Below are positions 63,781 through 64,000 of a DNA stretch of 64,000 bases, in pieces. The DNA is taken from IMG/VR virus record IMGVR_UViG_3300023202_000102, positions 128,700 to 192,699 of that record. One strand, given 5' to 3'. The translations under genes were made by a program, and so were the position numbers. The notes under the pieces are model-generated. The model saw only the letters and a list, made by a program, of their open reading frames with translations, was not told the DNA's origin and ran no database searches. The stretch's first letter is position 1. Each line of letters opens with the position of its first letter. Origin of the DNA: a virus.

Positions 63781-64000
63781 ATGAAGACTTCTCATGTCGA
63801 GTTTCAGAATGAATATTCCAGCACAAATGAAATGGAATATGAATCAGCTAAGTGCTCAAAGTGCAATAGAGTGCTTCCACTTGATCGTGAGCATTTTCAC
63901 GTACGCACGAATGAACCATTGCAATTCAGAAAGGATTGCAAGGAATGCGTTGCAAAGCGCGGTGCTTCTTACCGGAAGGTGAACCGAGACAAAGTCTTGG
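63781..64000 (+). CDS. Zinc-ribbon protein, probably endonuclease-like (partial)
   Basis: The frame from ATG 63781 stays open to the window end (73 complete codons). It shows CSKCNRVLPLDREHFHVR and then CKECVAKRGASYRKVNRDK, the CxxC...CxxC start common to many phage HNH or recombination endonucleases and related zinc-ribbon proteins. The catalytic part would lie beyond the window, so the call is limited to the zinc-ribbon. Confidence 0.65.
   Translation, partial: MKTSHVEFQNEYSSTNEMEYESAKCSKCNRVLPLDREHFHVRTNEPLQFRKDCKECVAKRGASYRKVNRDKVL

Noticed and set aside
1-64000. tRNA genes, integrase, origin of replication
   Set aside because: No cloverleaf-like sequence with conserved TTC motifs, recombinase signature or iteron cluster was found by reading; nothing supportable to report.

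Overview
The window is one continuous, tightly packed stretch of a large tailed bacteriophage (Caudoviricetes) genome, or of a prophage-like copy of one. Nearly everything reads on the plus strand, with ATGA, TAATG and GTGA stop/start overlaps and few gaps. No stretch over 300 bases lacks a gene. Core landmarks are a GpA-like terminase large subunit split by an intein, a portal protein, a His/Ser prohead protease fused to a scaffold-like region, a decoration-type protein and an HK97-type major capsid protein. A very large block of fibre, spike and other virion surface genes follows. By eye the base composition is in the mid-40s % GC. The host cannot be read directly. A minus-strand lipoprotein at 62.8-63.6 kb carries the Cys pattern (CxPxTC ... 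DGCGG ... CGG) and the Ser/Gly-rich linker typical of Myxococcota and related deltaproteobacterial lipoproteins, so such a host is a reasonable inference.

Layout. 0-9.6 kb: packaging genes (TerL with a 345-residue LAGLIDADG intein, portal) and unrecognised head-associated proteins. 9.5-11.4 kb: a protein with a CX5R protein-phosphatase active site, a helical protein and a 51-residue ORF. 11.4-17.2 kb: protease/scaffold fusion with a probable nested internal start, a Lys/Asp-rich protein and small helical proteins, separated by hairpin terminators. 17.2-28.7 kb: two related small virion-like proteins, five helical or low-complexity proteins (three carrying a recurring GGxAR motif), a decoration candidate, the capsid protein with its own terminator, and two unrecognised genes. 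28.7-42.3 kb: structural genes dominated by three adjacent repeat fibres that have exchanged domains. 42.4-45.9 kb: an accessory island with a patatin-like lipase preceded by a degenerate copy of its own N-terminus, a cysteine desulfurase-like enzyme, a broken HNH gene, and a cold-shock protein. 46.3-48.2 kb: a minus-strand cassette with a LAGLIDADG endonuclease, a papain-like peptidase and a Cys-rich exported protein. 48.3-62.8 kb: more virion genes, including an HEXXH protein, a second LAGLIDADG endonuclease, a beta-helix spike, an Asp-box protein, a small membrane protein and a 1716-residue spike. 62.8-64.0 kb: a minus-strand lipoprotein and the start of a zinc-ribbon gene.

How it fits together: the packaging, protease, scaffold and capsid genes build the head. 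The scaffold-like and linker-rich proteins probably sit in the prohead and may be cut by the protease. The fibre and spike block supplies the surface and receptor-binding parts. Accessory enzymes and selfish endonucleases sit between structural genes. No tail sheath, tail tube, tape measure, replication gene, tRNA, CRISPR array or reverse transcriptase was recognised here.
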